A DNA stretch of 64,000 bases from an uncultured Oleiphilaceae bacterium (GCA_913060665.1 CAJXUY010000002.1:186001-250000), one strand, 5' to 3'; positions 10,301 through 19,888 are shown, numbered from the stretch's first letter. Notes: a model not told the origin generated them from the letters alone. Made by a program: numbers and translations.

Positions 10301-12176
10301 CCACTTGGTTAGAATAGGTGGACAGCGTAAAGTCATGAATCCAAACTCGTTTCCCCGTTCGGTCAGTTGTGCCATAGGGGTGCTCACCTATAACTCTTAA
10401 CCCCATATTTTCAAAAATAGGTAATACATCCGACAACGTAACCGGTTCATCTGCATGAAAAAGCTTAAAATGGATGATTTTTTCATCTTCTTCTAGTGCT
10501 CTATAGAAACTCATCGAGAGGGGTTTTCCTCCCGATACAGCGGCAATATGCTCAATATCGATCACCGCCCGCCTAGGAGAAAACGCTTCTTTATAACTAG
10601 ACTTAAACGCATTCTGATAAAGGTGGATATAACGATTCGCTAGCTCCTCTCCATTAGCTTCATAAAGCGCTTCCATTAACCCATCTTGCCAAGACTGAGC
10701 AATAGCAATAATTTTATCCTGCAACTCAGCAACATTAAGCTCTCGATTTTCGACCGGATTAACACGAATGCTAAACTGTGTACGGGCTAGAACTGACTCA
10801 GAGAAAAATGTCATAAAATCAATATCTACGCCATTTACCGCTTCGACCAATACCTTCTCCATTTTACGTCGCAGGCCAGTACTGTAGATCTCCCTTGGCA
10901 CATACACCAAGCAGGATACAAACCGCCCATAAGCATCTTCCCGCATAAACAGGCGAATCTTACGACGCTCCTGAACATAGAGAATCCCCATCGCGACATC
11001 AAAGAGCTCTTCACTATTGATCTGAAAGAGTTCATCCCTGGGGTACACAGAAAGGATTTGATCAAGCTCTTTACCACCGTAATCTGCCAGATTTAAACCT
11101 GACCGCTCAATAACGTCTGCTGTTTTTCGACGTAACAAAGGAATTTCAGACGGACGTTCGTTATAAACCTTTGCGGTATATAGACCGAGGAATCGCCTTT
11201 CGCCAACAACCTCGCCTTTACTATTAAACTTTTTGACTGAGATATAATCAGGATACGCAGGGCGATGTACTCTTGATCGCTCAGAAGACTTGGCAAACGT
11301 GAAAATATCCGGCTTTAAGACGTGCTCTTGCATGCGCTTGGGTAGATCAGCCAACTTGAATCGTTGATGACTCTCAGTATGACCTTTCATTATGCCTTTT
11401 TGAGAACCCTTAACGACTTCAAGCGTCACATCATCGCCCGCCTTTTTATACGCATATTCAACTGAGCCCAAAAACGTGAAATGATCAGCTACTACCCATT
11501 TAATAAACTCTCCGGCTTCAGCAATTTCTGCTGCGGCGATCGATTTGGGTAACTTGCCAAACTCTTTAATTAAGGCTTCTGCGCTATCTCTCATACCTGA
11601 GTAATCAGCAACCGCCACTCGGACTTCTTTAACAACCGTTTCTAAAGCCGATTTAAGCTCTTCCAGGTTGGCCGTTTCGTTATGACGATCCACTTCTATA
11701 AACATCAATGATTCTGATTTTTCAGTCTGTGCTGAGGCATCCCTTGGTAGCAGCTTTTTCATATTGCCTGAGCGGTCTCTATCCGACTCCAACACCGCAT
11801 GTTGAATTGAGTGAACAGTTAACTCACGCTCATTAAGCGCCATTCGAATCGAGTCGACTAAAAACGGAATATTCTGGTGTAACACTGCAACAACCGAGTG
11901 AGTCGATTGCCAACCATCCTCTTCTAAATCAGGGTTAAATACCCGAACCTTAGGGTGCTTTAAGTTATGGTGCTGAATGAATTTCCAGCTCGCTAATACC
12001 GCTCCATATATATCTGAAAAACGCTTGCCAGTGATCTCTTCCATCGGCAAGCCACCGAAAAACTGGAAGACAAAATCGGTTACCTTTTTAGCTTCAGTTT
12101 TATCTAATTTTTCTTCAAAAGCATCTGCTAGTTGCTTTAAAAAAATAGCTTTTGAATCGGTAGTAACATGGTTCAT
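7317..12176 (-). CDS. gdhB: NAD-specific glutamate dehydrogenase, large (180 kDa) class
   Basis: Oxidatively deaminates glutamate to 2-oxoglutarate with NAD+, a catabolic and anaplerotic enzyme. At 1619 residues it is the full-length 180-kDa bacterial type (Bac_GDH family). A long N-terminal regulatory part with ACT-like segments (QNIPFLVDSIRMAL near residue 90) precedes the catalytic core. The core contains LRGGKVARGGLRWSDR and the substrate-binding lysine loop PVGAKGGFVAKK near residue 850, then GEGGNLGFTQLAR. The start is ATG at 12176, preceded by GAGGA with an 8-base gap; reading further upstream would need a TTG without a ribosome site. Divergent from the moxR operon. The symbol follows Pseudomonas usage. 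Confidence 0.95.
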   Translation of the reverse strand: MNHVTTDSKAIFLKQLADAFEEKLDKTEAKKVTDFVFQFFGGLPMEEITGKRFSDIYGAVLASWKFIQHHNLKHPKVRVFNPDLEEDGWQSTHSVVAVLHQNIPFLVDSIRMALNERELTVHSIQHAVLESDRDRSGNMKKLLPRDASAQTEKSESLMFIEVDRHNETANLEELKSALETVVKEVRVAVADYSGMRDSAEALIKEFGKLPKSIAAAEIAEAGEFIKWVVADHFTFLGSVEYAYKKAGDDVTLEVVKGSQKGIMKGHTESHQRFKLADLPKRMQEHVLKPDIFTFAKSSERSRVHRPAYPDYISVKKFNSKGEVVGERRFLGLYTAKVYNERPSEIPLLRRKTADVIERSGLNLADYGGKELDQILSVYPRDELFQINSEELFDVAMGILYVQERRKIRLFMREDAYGRFVSCLVYVPREIYSTGLRRKMEKVLVEAVNGVDIDFMTFFSESVLARTQFSIRVNPVENRELNVAELQDKIIAIAQSWQDGLMEALYEANGEELANRYIHLYQNAFKSSYKEAFSPRRAVIDIEHIAAVSGGKPLSMSFYRALEEDEKIIHFKLFHADEPVTLSDVLPIFENMGLRVIGEHPYGTTDRTGKRVWIHDFTLSTYSNQVVDIHKVRAIFEQLFEKVWSGEAESDPFNRLVLAAYLNWRQIAMLRSYSRYMRQIRVSNSQHFISNTLVNHVGLTEKILALFEARFSPNKHSSDVKRKAVQEKIEIDFNEGLDNVSNLSEDKILRLYVDLTKATLRTNYYQAMSSGKEKSYMSFKISPKTIPDIPLPVPMFEIFVYSPRIEGVHLRGGKVARGGLRWSDRYEDYRTEVLGLVKAQQVKNAVIVPVGAKGGFVAKKLPEGDRDAFMKEGVACYQTFIRGLLDVTDNLVEGELLPPEQVVRHDEDDYYLVVAADKGTATFSDIANQISDDYNFWLGDAFASGGSYGYDHKKMGITARGAWVSVERLFREEGHNTDTTDFTAVGVGDMAGDVFGNGMLRSKHTKLVAAFNHMHIFIDPNPDAAKSFVERQRLFDLPRSSWEDYDSKLISKGGGIFNRSAKSIPISDEIKVLLGTSCDRMPPNMLISHILKAQVDLIWIGGIGTYFKASSESHNDVGDKANDGLRIDGKEIRAKVVGEGGNLGFTQLARVEFSIAGGRLNTDFIDNAGGVDCSDHEVNIKILLNEVVANGDLTEKQRNKMLSDMTDDVSELVLKNNYRQTQAISIACSDSLSRVEEYRRLINSMEASGKLNRSLEFIPDDEVIAERKAVGQGLSRPELSVLISYVKGDLKELITNSSLPDDKCLSHEIELVFPDKLVKKFGKEVHNHKLRREIIATQIANDMVNHMGITFVERLRQSTGASSAAVALAYIIARDAFRLEHWWEQIEALDYKISSDTQMRMMSELMRLIRRACRWLLRNRRSELNVAANMEKFAKGIQEISSNLSNYLTGDPKVDWDKTYSELTTEGVPKDIAETVAGAGHLYSALGIIEAQDMSGSPISRVANVYYALGDRLDLSWFGQQLNVLTPTTHWQALAREAFREDLDWQQRALTVGVLKMKNAPDDVEKRLDIWVDYHRDLIDRWTVMLSELKTTTDTEFSMYSVALRELLDLAQSTAHQVDY

Positions 12177-12371
12177 CCAACGTGTCCTCAAGTGAACATC
12201 CTCAACTAATTAAATTAAGGAAGCATACAAATTTCGAGTTATTATTAGGCACAGATTTTTTAGCGTGAAGAAATCTTATTATTAAGAATAGTTCATGCTT
12301 TGGAAATTGCTTATTGTTGTTTTATCTATTAGGGTAACAACTACACAAATAACGAACTAATTCAGCTACTT

Positions 12372-12391
12372 TTAAGCGTTTATTAAGCGTT
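12372..12391 (+). repeat. 9-bp direct repeat upstream of moxR
   Basis: ttaagcgtt is repeated with an 11-bp period (12372-12380, 12383-12391), about one helical turn, roughly 50 bp before the moxR ATG. The spacing suits a regulator binding on one face of the DNA, but no known operator is recognised. Confidence 0.35.
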
Positions 12392-12440
12392 ATCTGAACC
12401 TTATTCACAAAAATCACAACAGAATAAAGAGCTTCGTATC

Positions 12441-13496
12441 ATGTCTTCTCAAAGTACTACACCTGATATAAACACTACACCTGATACAAGTACTTCACCT
12501 CAAACAAGTACTAGCACCAATACCCGAGCTACGCAGTCTCAGAACGCATTCAAATCTCTTAAGCATTACCTTAGCCAACAAATTATTGGTCAGGAACATC
12601 TAGTCAACCGGCTGTTAATTGCCTTACTGGCAGATGGCCACTTACTGGTAGAAGGCGCACCCGGTCTTGCAAAAACCAAAGCGATTAAAGAACTGTCGAA
12701 AATGCTAGAAGGTAATTTTCAGCGTATTCAGTTTACGCCCGATTTACTACCATCAGATGTCACCGGCACAGAAATCTATCGACCAGAAGATGGCCAGTTT
12801 CACTTTCAAAAAGGCCCAATTTTTCATAATTTGGTGCTCGCTGATGAAATAAACAGAGCGCCAGCAAAAGTACAGTCAGCACTACTGGAAGCAATGGCCG
12901 AACGTCAGGTGAGTGTCGGTAAGCAAACATTTACCCTTGATCGACTCTTCTTAGTGATGGCAACCCAAAACCCAATTGAGCAGGAAGGTACTTACCCACT
13001 ACCTGAGGCTCAGCTTGATCGATTTTTAATGCATGTGAAAATTGACTACCCAAACGCAGATGCCGAAAAAGCTATTTTGAGGTTAGCCCGCGAAGAGTAT
13101 AACGAACAGGACAACGAGGCGCTTAAGCTAGAAAAAATACAACAAACCGATATTTTTGAGGCACGCAATGCCGTCAACCAGTTGTATATGGCTGATGCGG
13201 TTGAAGAATATATCGTGCAGCTAATTATAGCCACCCGTCAACCAGGTCGTTATGGTGATGACCTAAATCGCTGGATCGATTTTGGCGCTAGCCCCCGAGG
13301 CACCATATCACTCGATCGTTGCGCAAAAGCTCATGCATGGTTACAGGGTAAAGATTTCGTTAGCCCCGATGATGTGAGAGCCGTGATACACGACACCCTT
13401 AGACATCGAATTCTCATTACCTTCGAAGCTGAAGCTGAAGGCATTACAACAGATAAGATCATCGACACGCTAGTTGAGCGCGTCCCTGTTGCCTAA
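12441..13496 (+). CDS. MoxR-family AAA+ ATPase
   Basis: A MoxR ATPase, a chaperone-like AAA+ protein that usually acts with von Willebrand A proteins in metal insertion or protein maturation. Walker A is GAPGLAKT (72-79) and Walker B LVLADEIN (131-138); the sensor region contains MATQNPIEQEG and YPLPEAQLDRF. The first ~35 residues are a low-complexity Ser/Thr/Pro/Asn-rich tail made of degenerate TTPD/TSTS repeats, absent from most family members. First gene of a six-gene operon (moxR, DUF58, DUF4381, VWA, VWA-TPR, BatD). The substrate is unknown. Confidence 0.93.
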   Translation: MSSQSTTPDINTTPDTSTSPQTSTSTNTRATQSQNAFKSLKHYLSQQIIGQEHLVNRLLIALLADGHLLVEGAPGLAKTKAIKELSKMLEGNFQRIQFTPDLLPSDVTGTEIYRPEDGQFHFQKGPIFHNLVLADEINRAPAKVQSALLEAMAERQVSVGKQTFTLDRLFLVMATQNPIEQEGTYPLPEAQLDRFLMHVKIDYPNADAEKAILRLAREEYNEQDNEALKLEKIQQTDIFEARNAVNQLYMADAVEEYIVQLIIATRQPGRYGDDLNRWIDFGASPRGTISLDRCAKAHAWLQGKDFVSPDDVRAVIHDTLRHRILITFEAEAEGITTDKIIDTLVERVPVA

Positions 13497-13516
13497 CGCT
13501 ACCGAAGGTCGTATTC

Positions 13517-14509
13517 ATGTTTCTGTTTAATCGCACGAATCAATCTACCGCCCATCAGACGAATAGCAACACAACACCAGAGCCTAACAACACAAGCTCA
13601 GTTTATTGCGGCGTCAAAGAACTAATGCTGCTTCGTTTCGAAGCCATGGCGCTTTCGATGCCGTCTGCTAGACGAGCTGTACGGCAACAAGCTGGCGCTC
13701 ATCGTTCACCGTTTCGTGGTCGGGGAATGGAGTTCTCCGAAGTACGGCTTTATCAAGCCGGTGATGACGTTAGAAGTATTGACTGGCGTGTGACTGCACG
13801 TCGTCAAAAGCCCCACACCAAGCTTTTTCATGAAGAGCGCGAACGCCCGATACTGATTCTATGCGACCAAAGCGTTTCTCAGTTTTTTGGTAGCAAAACC
13901 ACTTTTAAGTCAGTACGGGCTGCTCAGTCTGCTGCACTGCTTGCCTGGATGGCAATAGAAAAAGGCGATAGAGTGGGAGGGATTGTGTTTTCAGATAACG
14001 GGCACCATGAAATAAAGCCTGCTAGAAGCCGTAAAGCAGTGATGAGGTTCATCAACGTAATCGCAGACTTTAATCAGGCGCTATCGATCAACAGCCCTAA
14101 TCTAAGCAATCAAGCATTTACACTCAATGATGCACTGCTCGAAGCACAACGAACATCGAAACCCGGCACGCTTATTTTTATATTAAGTGATTTTCTAGAT
14201 TTCAACGCAACCACCGAACAACATATTCAAGTGCTATCCAAACATAACGACGTTGCAGCCATACGTAATTATGATTCGCTAGAGATGAAACTACCGCCCC
14301 CTGGCACATACTCAGTGAGTGACGGAAACAGCATACGAACGCTTGATACACAAACTCAAGCATCACAAGAGCAATATGCACAACACATGACGGCATTCAA
14401 CGAACACCTCCGCAACACCATGACTCGAATGGGCATACCTTATGTAGAACAAGATACGATACAACCCACTCGAGAAACCATGCAAACGCTAATGAAGTTT
14501 GTAATATAA
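13517..14509 (+). CDS. DUF58 domain-containing protein
   Basis: 330 residues with the DUF58 signature: SPFRGRGMEFSEVRLYQAGD, then DVRSIDWRVTARRQKPHTK and FHEERERPILILCDQS, which begins a degenerate VWA-like fold. DUF58 proteins are constant companions of MoxR ATPases and are thought to link the ATPase to membrane VWA proteins. No membrane segment or signal peptide is seen, so it should be cytoplasmic or peripheral. Starts 20 bp after moxR. Confidence 0.9.
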   Translation: MFLFNRTNQSTAHQTNSNTTPEPNNTSSVYCGVKELMLLRFEAMALSMPSARRAVRQQAGAHRSPFRGRGMEFSEVRLYQAGDDVRSIDWRVTARRQKPHTKLFHEERERPILILCDQSVSQFFGSKTTFKSVRAAQSAALLAWMAIEKGDRVGGIVFSDNGHHEIKPARSRKAVMRFINVIADFNQALSINSPNLSNQAFTLNDALLEAQRTSKPGTLIFILSDFLDFNATTEQHIQVLSKHNDVAAIRNYDSLEMKLPPPGTYSVSDGNSIRTLDTQTQASQEQYAQHMTAFNEHLRNTMTRMGIPYVEQDTIQPTRETMQTLMKFVI

Positions 14510-14559
14510 CACCTAACAGCACACCACCACTGAATAATGATATTAATGGATAACGAAAC

Positions 14560-15057
14560 ATGACTCCTGAAGAGCTATTGAGTCAGCTAAAAGAAATACA
14601 CGAACCAGGCGCCATCGGGGTCTGGCCACTTGCACCTGGATGGTGGTTACTTATCGCTATTACGATATTTGTTATCATATTGACAGCCCTATTATGGCAT
14701 AGACATATTAAACTAAATGGCTGGAAGAAAGAGGCTGCGAAAGCCATTACAGCCCTTCAGAAACAAACAAACTCTCAAGCGCATCATCAATCCCTGTTTG
14801 CAATCAACCAGCTGATCAAACGGATTGCTATCCACCAATCTAATGACCGATCAATCAACGCATTGACCGGAGAGTCTTGGCACACATTCATGAACTCGTT
14901 TTTAAATGGGCCCGATACTCCCAATATGTTTAGCTCACAGCAACTAGAGCTGCTGTCAGAAGACCTATATAGGCAAGAGATTAATACTGATCAATCTATG
15001 AGCACAGATATTACAGTGTTGTTAAAAACACTTAATCGCTGGATAAAGGAGGTCTAA
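14560..15057 (+). CDS. DUF4381 domain-containing membrane protein
   Basis: 165 residues with the family start MTPEELLSQLKEIHEP followed by WPLAPGWW. One transmembrane helix covers about residues 27-47 (WLLIAITIFVIILTALLWHR), leaving a cytoplasmic helical domain with NQLIKRIAI and TGESWHTFM. DUF4381 genes are regularly placed between DUF58 and the VWA genes in this operon type; the role is unknown. Its stop overlaps the next start by one base (TAATG). Confidence 0.88.
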   Translation: MTPEELLSQLKEIHEPGAIGVWPLAPGWWLLIAITIFVIILTALLWHRHIKLNGWKKEAAKAITALQKQTNSQAHHQSLFAINQLIKRIAIHQSNDRSINALTGESWHTFMNSFLNGPDTPNMFSSQQLELLSEDLYRQEINTDQSMSTDITVLLKTLNRWIKEV

Positions 15058-16079
15058 TGTTAGAATTTGAATGGCCTTGGTTGCTTTTATTATTAGTCGC
15101 ACCGTTCTTAATTAAACCTCGAAACGCTACGATATCGGAACCATCAAAAGCCCTTCGCATCCCTTTTTTTAACCAACTGGAGGCCGCGGGGTTAACCAGT
15201 GAAGGCAGTGGCAGTCAAAGCAAGTCTAAACTTTTACAGGCGCTAAAGATTATTGCATGGGTGTCCTTAGTGGTAGCGGTTAGTCGCCCCCAATATGTGG
15301 GAGAACTCATAGAAGTACCACTCTCGGGCCGTGACCTCATGTTAGCTGTTGATATCTCACCCAGCATGAAAGAAGAAGATATGATTCTCAATGGGTACCA
15401 GGTAACTCGCCTAGAAACGGTTAAATCAGTGGTTAGCGACTTTGTTGAGCAACGTAAAGGCGATAGAGTCGGTTTAATTTTATTTGGTTCGCAGCCGTAT
15501 ATTCAATCCCCTCTCTCTTTCGATACGGTTACCGTCAACACCTTACTGCAAGAAGCCTTTCTGGGTATGGCGGGGCGAGCAACAGCCATAGGTGATGCCA
15601 TTACCCTTGCGGTAAAAAGACTTAGAGAACGCCCTCAGAACAGCCGAGTGCTTATTTTGCTTACCGATGGCGCTAATACTGCTGGTGAAATTCAACCAGA
15701 AAAGGCCGCGCAGTTGGCGGCAAAAGAGAATATTAAAATTTACACCATTGGCATCGGGGCAGAACAGATGGTGAAACGCGGATTTTTGGGTTCGAGGACC
15801 GTAAACCCTTCCAGAGACCTAGACGAGGGAGCCCTTCAAGAGATTGCCAATACAACCGGCGGACAGTTTTTTAGAGCCCGAAACACCGGTGAACTGGAAT
15901 TGATTTATGAAGGCATTAACCGTCTCGAACCCATTGAACAAGAAGTAAGAAGCTACCGCCCTACTCGCTCTTACTTCCACTGGCCATTAGCGCTATCGTT
16001 TTGTACATTACTGGCGATAATCTTAACTCGATTAATAGCGCCGAAATTGCAAACGCTAACCCGCAAGCTGGAGGGGTAA
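15057..16079 (+). CDS. BatA-like von Willebrand A membrane protein
   Basis: 340 residues. An N-terminal membrane segment (EWPWLLLLLVAPFLI) and a second hydrophobic helix near 60-75 precede a VWA domain (about 95-290) with an intact metal-ion-dependent adhesion site: DISPSM for DxSxS, with TDG in LLTDGANT. A C-terminal transmembrane helix follows (FHWPLALSFCTLLAIILTRL). This is the BatA type of the aerotolerance operon, presumed to display the VWA domain in the periplasm. The start has a perfect AAGGAGGT ribosome site, the strongest in the operon, suggesting it is made in excess over DUF4381. Confidence 0.9.
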   Translation: MLEFEWPWLLLLLVAPFLIKPRNATISEPSKALRIPFFNQLEAAGLTSEGSGSQSKSKLLQALKIIAWVSLVVAVSRPQYVGELIEVPLSGRDLMLAVDISPSMKEEDMILNGYQVTRLETVKSVVSDFVEQRKGDRVGLILFGSQPYIQSPLSFDTVTVNTLLQEAFLGMAGRATAIGDAITLAVKRLRERPQNSRVLILLTDGANTAGEIQPEKAAQLAAKENIKIYTIGIGAEQMVKRGFLGSRTVNPSRDLDEGALQEIANTTGGQFFRARNTGELELIYEGINRLEPIEQEVRSYRPTRSYFHWPLALSFCTLLAIILTRLIAPKLQTLTRKLEG

Positions 16080-16082
16080 CGT

Positions 16083-18014
16083 ATGTCATTTTTAGAAATA
16101 GCATCTCAATTCCACTTTTTACGCCCAGTCTGGTTACTAGCATTGATCTTAGTTCCGGTAATACTATGGCTATCTACCAAAGGTGAGTCGTATTATGATT
16201 CTGACTGGAATAAAACCATTCCGCCAGAGTTACTACAGCACCTTATGACCGGAGATCAATCAAACAGCAGCACCGCACACCACTGGAAATGGCTCGCCAT
16301 TGTGGTGGCGGTTATGACACTAGGCCTTGCAGGCCCAAGCTGGCAACAAAAGCCTCAACCGCTTCAGCAGCAGAGTGATAACCTAGCCATCGTGCTAGAC
16401 TTATCACTTTCAATGCTAGCCTCAGACCAAAAGCCTAATCGACTCACTCGCGCCAAACACAAGCTAATGGATTTACTAGAGCAACGCAAAGAGGGTAATA
16501 CAGCACTCATCGTATATTCAGGCGATAGCTATGTAGTAACACCCCTGACGGACGACATCAACACACTCAAGTCCATGCTTCCTCCACTCGACCCATTTAT
16601 TATGCCTGCTATGGGTAGCCGCCCTGAACTCGCCATAGAACAATCAATAGAGGTACTCAAAAACGGAGCAGGTACAGGCGGAAAAATACTACTCATTACA
16701 GACGGCATTGAAGCCAAAAACCTACAACAAATCGACAGTCTATTAAAAAACACGCCCTTCCCTCTTTCTGTGCTCGCAGTAGGCACTGAACAAGGTGGAC
16801 CGATTAATATCCCAGAACGAGGGTACTTAAAAGATAACGGCAGTGTGATCATCCCTAAAACTGACTTTGACCTATTAAGTCAATTAGCCTCTAACCATTC
16901 TGGCGTAATGGAGCCGATAAGTTTTAGTGACAGTGATATTGAAGCACTCAAGGCAATCACAAACGCTAATGTGGATTTAGGAAATTCAGCAGACAACAAC
17001 GAGATTTCTGATACCGAAAACAGCCTTTATGACCAATGGCACGATGAAGGATACTGGTTTGTGCTAATCCTAATCCCACTTGTTTTATTAGGTCACCGAA
17101 AAGGCGCCTTTTCACTTGTTTTGTTGCTTTCATTCAGCCTTCAATCAAACGATGCAATGGCATTTGAATGGAAATCGCTATGGAAGACTCCTGACCAACA
17201 AGCCATGGATATAGTAGACGAAGACCCGGCAAAAGCCGCAGAGTTATTTCAAGACTCACAATGGAAAGGCACCGCACAATACAAAGCAAACCAGTTTGAA
17301 CAAGCTCAGCAGTCCTTTGCAACAAGCACCACCCCCTCGTCAGTTTATAATCAGGCCACCGCCTTAGCGCAGCAACAAAAATTCGAAGAGGCTATCGCGG
17401 CTTACGATGAGGTTTTAAAACAAGACCCTACATTTACAGACGCGGCAACAAACAAAGCACTGATAGAAAAGTTTCTTGAAGAACAACCACCTCAAGATCA
17501 ACAATCGTCAGATCAGTCAGAACAAAATGACTCTGACTCCAAAGACCAACAAGAGCAATCACAGAACCAAGATCAGCAAGGCCAAGACAACAGTCAGAAT
17601 GGCTCACAAGACCGTGACTCTCAAAGTGATCAGAACGACTCACAACAAAACCAATCAGATAGTGCTGATAGTAAACCGTCAGAACAAAATGATTCAAATC
17701 AGGCTCAGTCTGATCGGCAGGAACCTAACGAACAACCCCAAGGAGAGGCTGAAAAAAAGCCCTCAGAGCAAGATAAAACTCAGCAAACCAGTTCATCAGA
17801 ACAGCCTGAGCAAAATGCTCAGTCAGAAGAGCAGAAACAGCAAGCTCAAGCAGCAGAACAAGACGAGCTGACAGATGAAGAAACTCAGGCATTTGAACAG
17901 TGGATGAGGCGCGTACCTGATGACCCAGGCGGATTGCTAAGACGAAAGTTTGCGCAACAACACCAACAAAAACGAGGCCAGCAGAGTCAAAAAGAGGGAC
18001 AACCCATATGGTAA
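16083..18014 (+). CDS. VWA domain protein fused to TPRs (BatB/BatC-like)
   Basis: 643 residues joining two functions that are separate in some genomes. The N-terminal half has membrane helices near 14-30 and 70-85 and a VWA domain (about 95-290) with MIDAS motif DLSLSM. A helix pair near 325-360 follows (FVLILIPLVLLGHRKG and FSLVLLLSFSLQ). The second half carries TPR-like helices (about 400-465, AIAAYDEVLKQDPTF). Then comes a very long Gln/Ser/Asp/Asn/Glu-rich disordered tract (about 470-605) and a short conserved tail (EQWMRRVPDDPGGLLRRKF) typical of the family. BatB-BatC fusions of this kind are known. Start preceded by GGAGGGG. Overlaps batD by seven bases. Confidence 0.88.
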   Translation: MSFLEIASQFHFLRPVWLLALILVPVILWLSTKGESYYDSDWNKTIPPELLQHLMTGDQSNSSTAHHWKWLAIVVAVMTLGLAGPSWQQKPQPLQQQSDNLAIVLDLSLSMLASDQKPNRLTRAKHKLMDLLEQRKEGNTALIVYSGDSYVVTPLTDDINTLKSMLPPLDPFIMPAMGSRPELAIEQSIEVLKNGAGTGGKILLITDGIEAKNLQQIDSLLKNTPFPLSVLAVGTEQGGPINIPERGYLKDNGSVIIPKTDFDLLSQLASNHSGVMEPISFSDSDIEALKAITNANVDLGNSADNNEISDTENSLYDQWHDEGYWFVLILIPLVLLGHRKGAFSLVLLLSFSLQSNDAMAFEWKSLWKTPDQQAMDIVDEDPAKAAELFQDSQWKGTAQYKANQFEQAQQSFATSTTPSSVYNQATALAQQQKFEEAIAAYDEVLKQDPTFTDAATNKALIEKFLEEQPPQDQQSSDQSEQNDSDSKDQQEQSQNQDQQGQDNSQNGSQDRDSQSDQNDSQQNQSDSADSKPSEQNDSNQAQSDRQEPNEQPQGEAEKKPSEQDKTQQTSSSEQPEQNAQSEEQKQQAQAAEQDELTDEETQAFEQWMRRVPDDPGGLLRRKFAQQHQQKRGQQSQKEGQPIW

Positions 18015-19864
18015 ATTATAATTTTCATGAGACATTAATGGGCGCTATATCATCGAGCACTACTTTATTGAGCACTACTTTGTCGTTTTTTAAATATTGC
18101 TGTCTACCGCTCGTATTGGTCATCTGCTCAACACTATCCACTCAGCTTTTCGCCGCGGATCCAGAAGAGCTTTATGCCAGTGTTGACCGTACTCAAATAT
18201 ACCAAAACGAAACTGTAGAGCTCACGATTATTGGCCAATTGGAGCTTGAGCTAAACTTCAGCAACTTGTTTAGCCTTAGAAATATGGAGCTACCTACGCC
18301 CGATATTGGTTCGCTCGAAAACAATTTTGATATTATCGACCAACAGCAGAAATATAATATTCAGTCGGTTAACGGGACCAATAGCGCCACCATTAAGTGG
18401 GTTTACACATTATCGCCGAAGCGAGCGGGAGAACTGAGTATCCCCGCTATTAAACATAATAATAAAACCTCTAAGCCCGTTAACATTAAGGTGCTTGAAG
18501 GCAAACCAAGCATTGATGACGGCCGACCTCCCTTAGTATTTATGGAAGCTGAAGTCGATAAACAAGAAGTCTATGTACAAGAGCAAATAATCTATACCCT
18601 ACGACTCTATCATGCTGATAACCTAGCAGGAGGAGATTTAAGCAACCCGGAATTAAGTAACGCCATTGTCGAGCAAGTCGGTGACCAGAAGAAATACTAT
18701 CGCATGCGTTACAATCAGCGATATGAAGTCATTGAGCGTAAGTTTTTGATATTCCCGCAGCAAAGCGGCGAGCTTTCTATCGCACCACAAACATTTAGCG
18801 GCACCATTATTGACAACCGCTTGCGAAAACGGCGCCATGTACGAGACAACACAGAAGCAGTCAGTATTAATGTACTTCCTCCCGCATCAGACTTCACAGG
18901 TCAAATATGGCTACCTGCTATCAGCCTGAATTTGACCGAAAAGTGGGATAAGCCCGTTGAAAGCGTGTCAGTCGGCGACTCATTCACCCGTACTATTTCT
19001 ATACAAGCTCTCGGGTTATTGGGGTCAGCATTACCCCCTTTAAACTTGACTGAGAGCAATGGATTCAAGCAGTACCCTGATCAACCGGTTACAGAATCGT
19101 TAGAGCATCAGGCCGGTGTTGAATCAAGCAGAACAGAATCCATTGCAATGGTCGCTGTCAAAGCAGGCAGCGTGACACTGCCAGAAATCAAAATCCCTTG
19201 GTGGGATACGGTTAACCAAGTTGAACGAATAGCGATTATTCCATCACGGGTGTTAACAATAGGTACCGGGAATGGGTCACCACAAACAGCACCTACTCAA
19301 GAGGCCTCTTCGCCTGTAGAACAACGCGCTGCCACTTCACCTAATGCGACTAACACCAACAGTGAAAATACACCTGCGCTCGCCTCATCCGAACCAGACT
19401 CAAGCCACGCAACTTTATATATAATTATAATCGCGTTACTAATAGCAGGCTGGGTGACTACTACAGTCGTTCTATTAAAACGTAGGACACCGCCCTCGGA
19501 CTCGATCGAAAACAACACAAGCGTCGCGACTATATCTAATGAAGGCCGTGCCTTTGCCACTTTATCAGAAAGCATTCGTCAAAGGTCACCTTCGATGATG
19601 GGGGAGCTGATTCAATGGGCGAAGCTAAAGTGGCCAGGCACAACCATCAACAGTGTTGCAGATGTTGAACGTTTATTAGATGACGAGGCACTATCTGTGC
19701 TGATCTCAAGAGCAGAAAATCATCACTACTCTGCATCCGCAACCGCAACCGGTCATAAAAGCTCAACCGAATGGGATAATGAGGCATTACTAAAGCGTTT
19801 GATTAAAATCAGAAAAAAAAGTGAAACCCAGTCAAAAAGCATGTTGCCTGTTTTTTATCCATAA
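18008..19864 (+). CDS. BatD family protein
   Basis: 618 residues. A hydrophobic signal segment (about 38-52, cleavage likely after QLFAA) is followed by a periplasmic part of immunoglobulin-like beta domains. The BatD pattern starts with ASVDRTQIYQNETVELTI and later has VFMEAEVDKQEVYVQEQIIY. A single transmembrane helix (about 470-490, TLYIIIIALLIAGWVTTTVV) leads to a cytoplasmic tail of ~130 residues. BatD is the last member of the Bat operon and is thought to work with the VWA proteins at the inner membrane. The start may be internal (ATG at 18038), since the first ten residues add little to the signal. A strong terminator follows. Confidence 0.88.
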   Translation: MVNYNFHETLMGAISSSTTLLSTTLSFFKYCCLPLVLVICSTLSTQLFAADPEELYASVDRTQIYQNETVELTIIGQLELELNFSNLFSLRNMELPTPDIGSLENNFDIIDQQQKYNIQSVNGTNSATIKWVYTLSPKRAGELSIPAIKHNNKTSKPVNIKVLEGKPSIDDGRPPLVFMEAEVDKQEVYVQEQIIYTLRLYHADNLAGGDLSNPELSNAIVEQVGDQKKYYRMRYNQRYEVIERKFLIFPQQSGELSIAPQTFSGTIIDNRLRKRRHVRDNTEAVSINVLPPASDFTGQIWLPAISLNLTEKWDKPVESVSVGDSFTRTISIQALGLLGSALPPLNLTESNGFKQYPDQPVTESLEHQAGVESSRTESIAMVAVKAGSVTLPEIKIPWWDTVNQVERIAIIPSRVLTIGTGNGSPQTAPTQEASSPVEQRAATSPNATNTNSENTPALASSEPDSSHATLYIIIIALLIAGWVTTTVVLLKRRTPPSDSIENNTSVATISNEGRAFATLSESIRQRSPSMMGELIQWAKLKWPGTTINSVADVERLLDDEALSVLISRAENHHYSASATATGHKSSTEWDNEALLKRLIKIRKKSETQSKSMLPVFYP

Positions 19865-19888
19865 GCTCAAAATTCAGAATGTAGAAAC

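Noticed and set aside
17476-17871. 131-codon frame inside the VWA-TPR gene
   Set aside because: Product of the CAA/GAC-rich low-complexity tract read in another frame.
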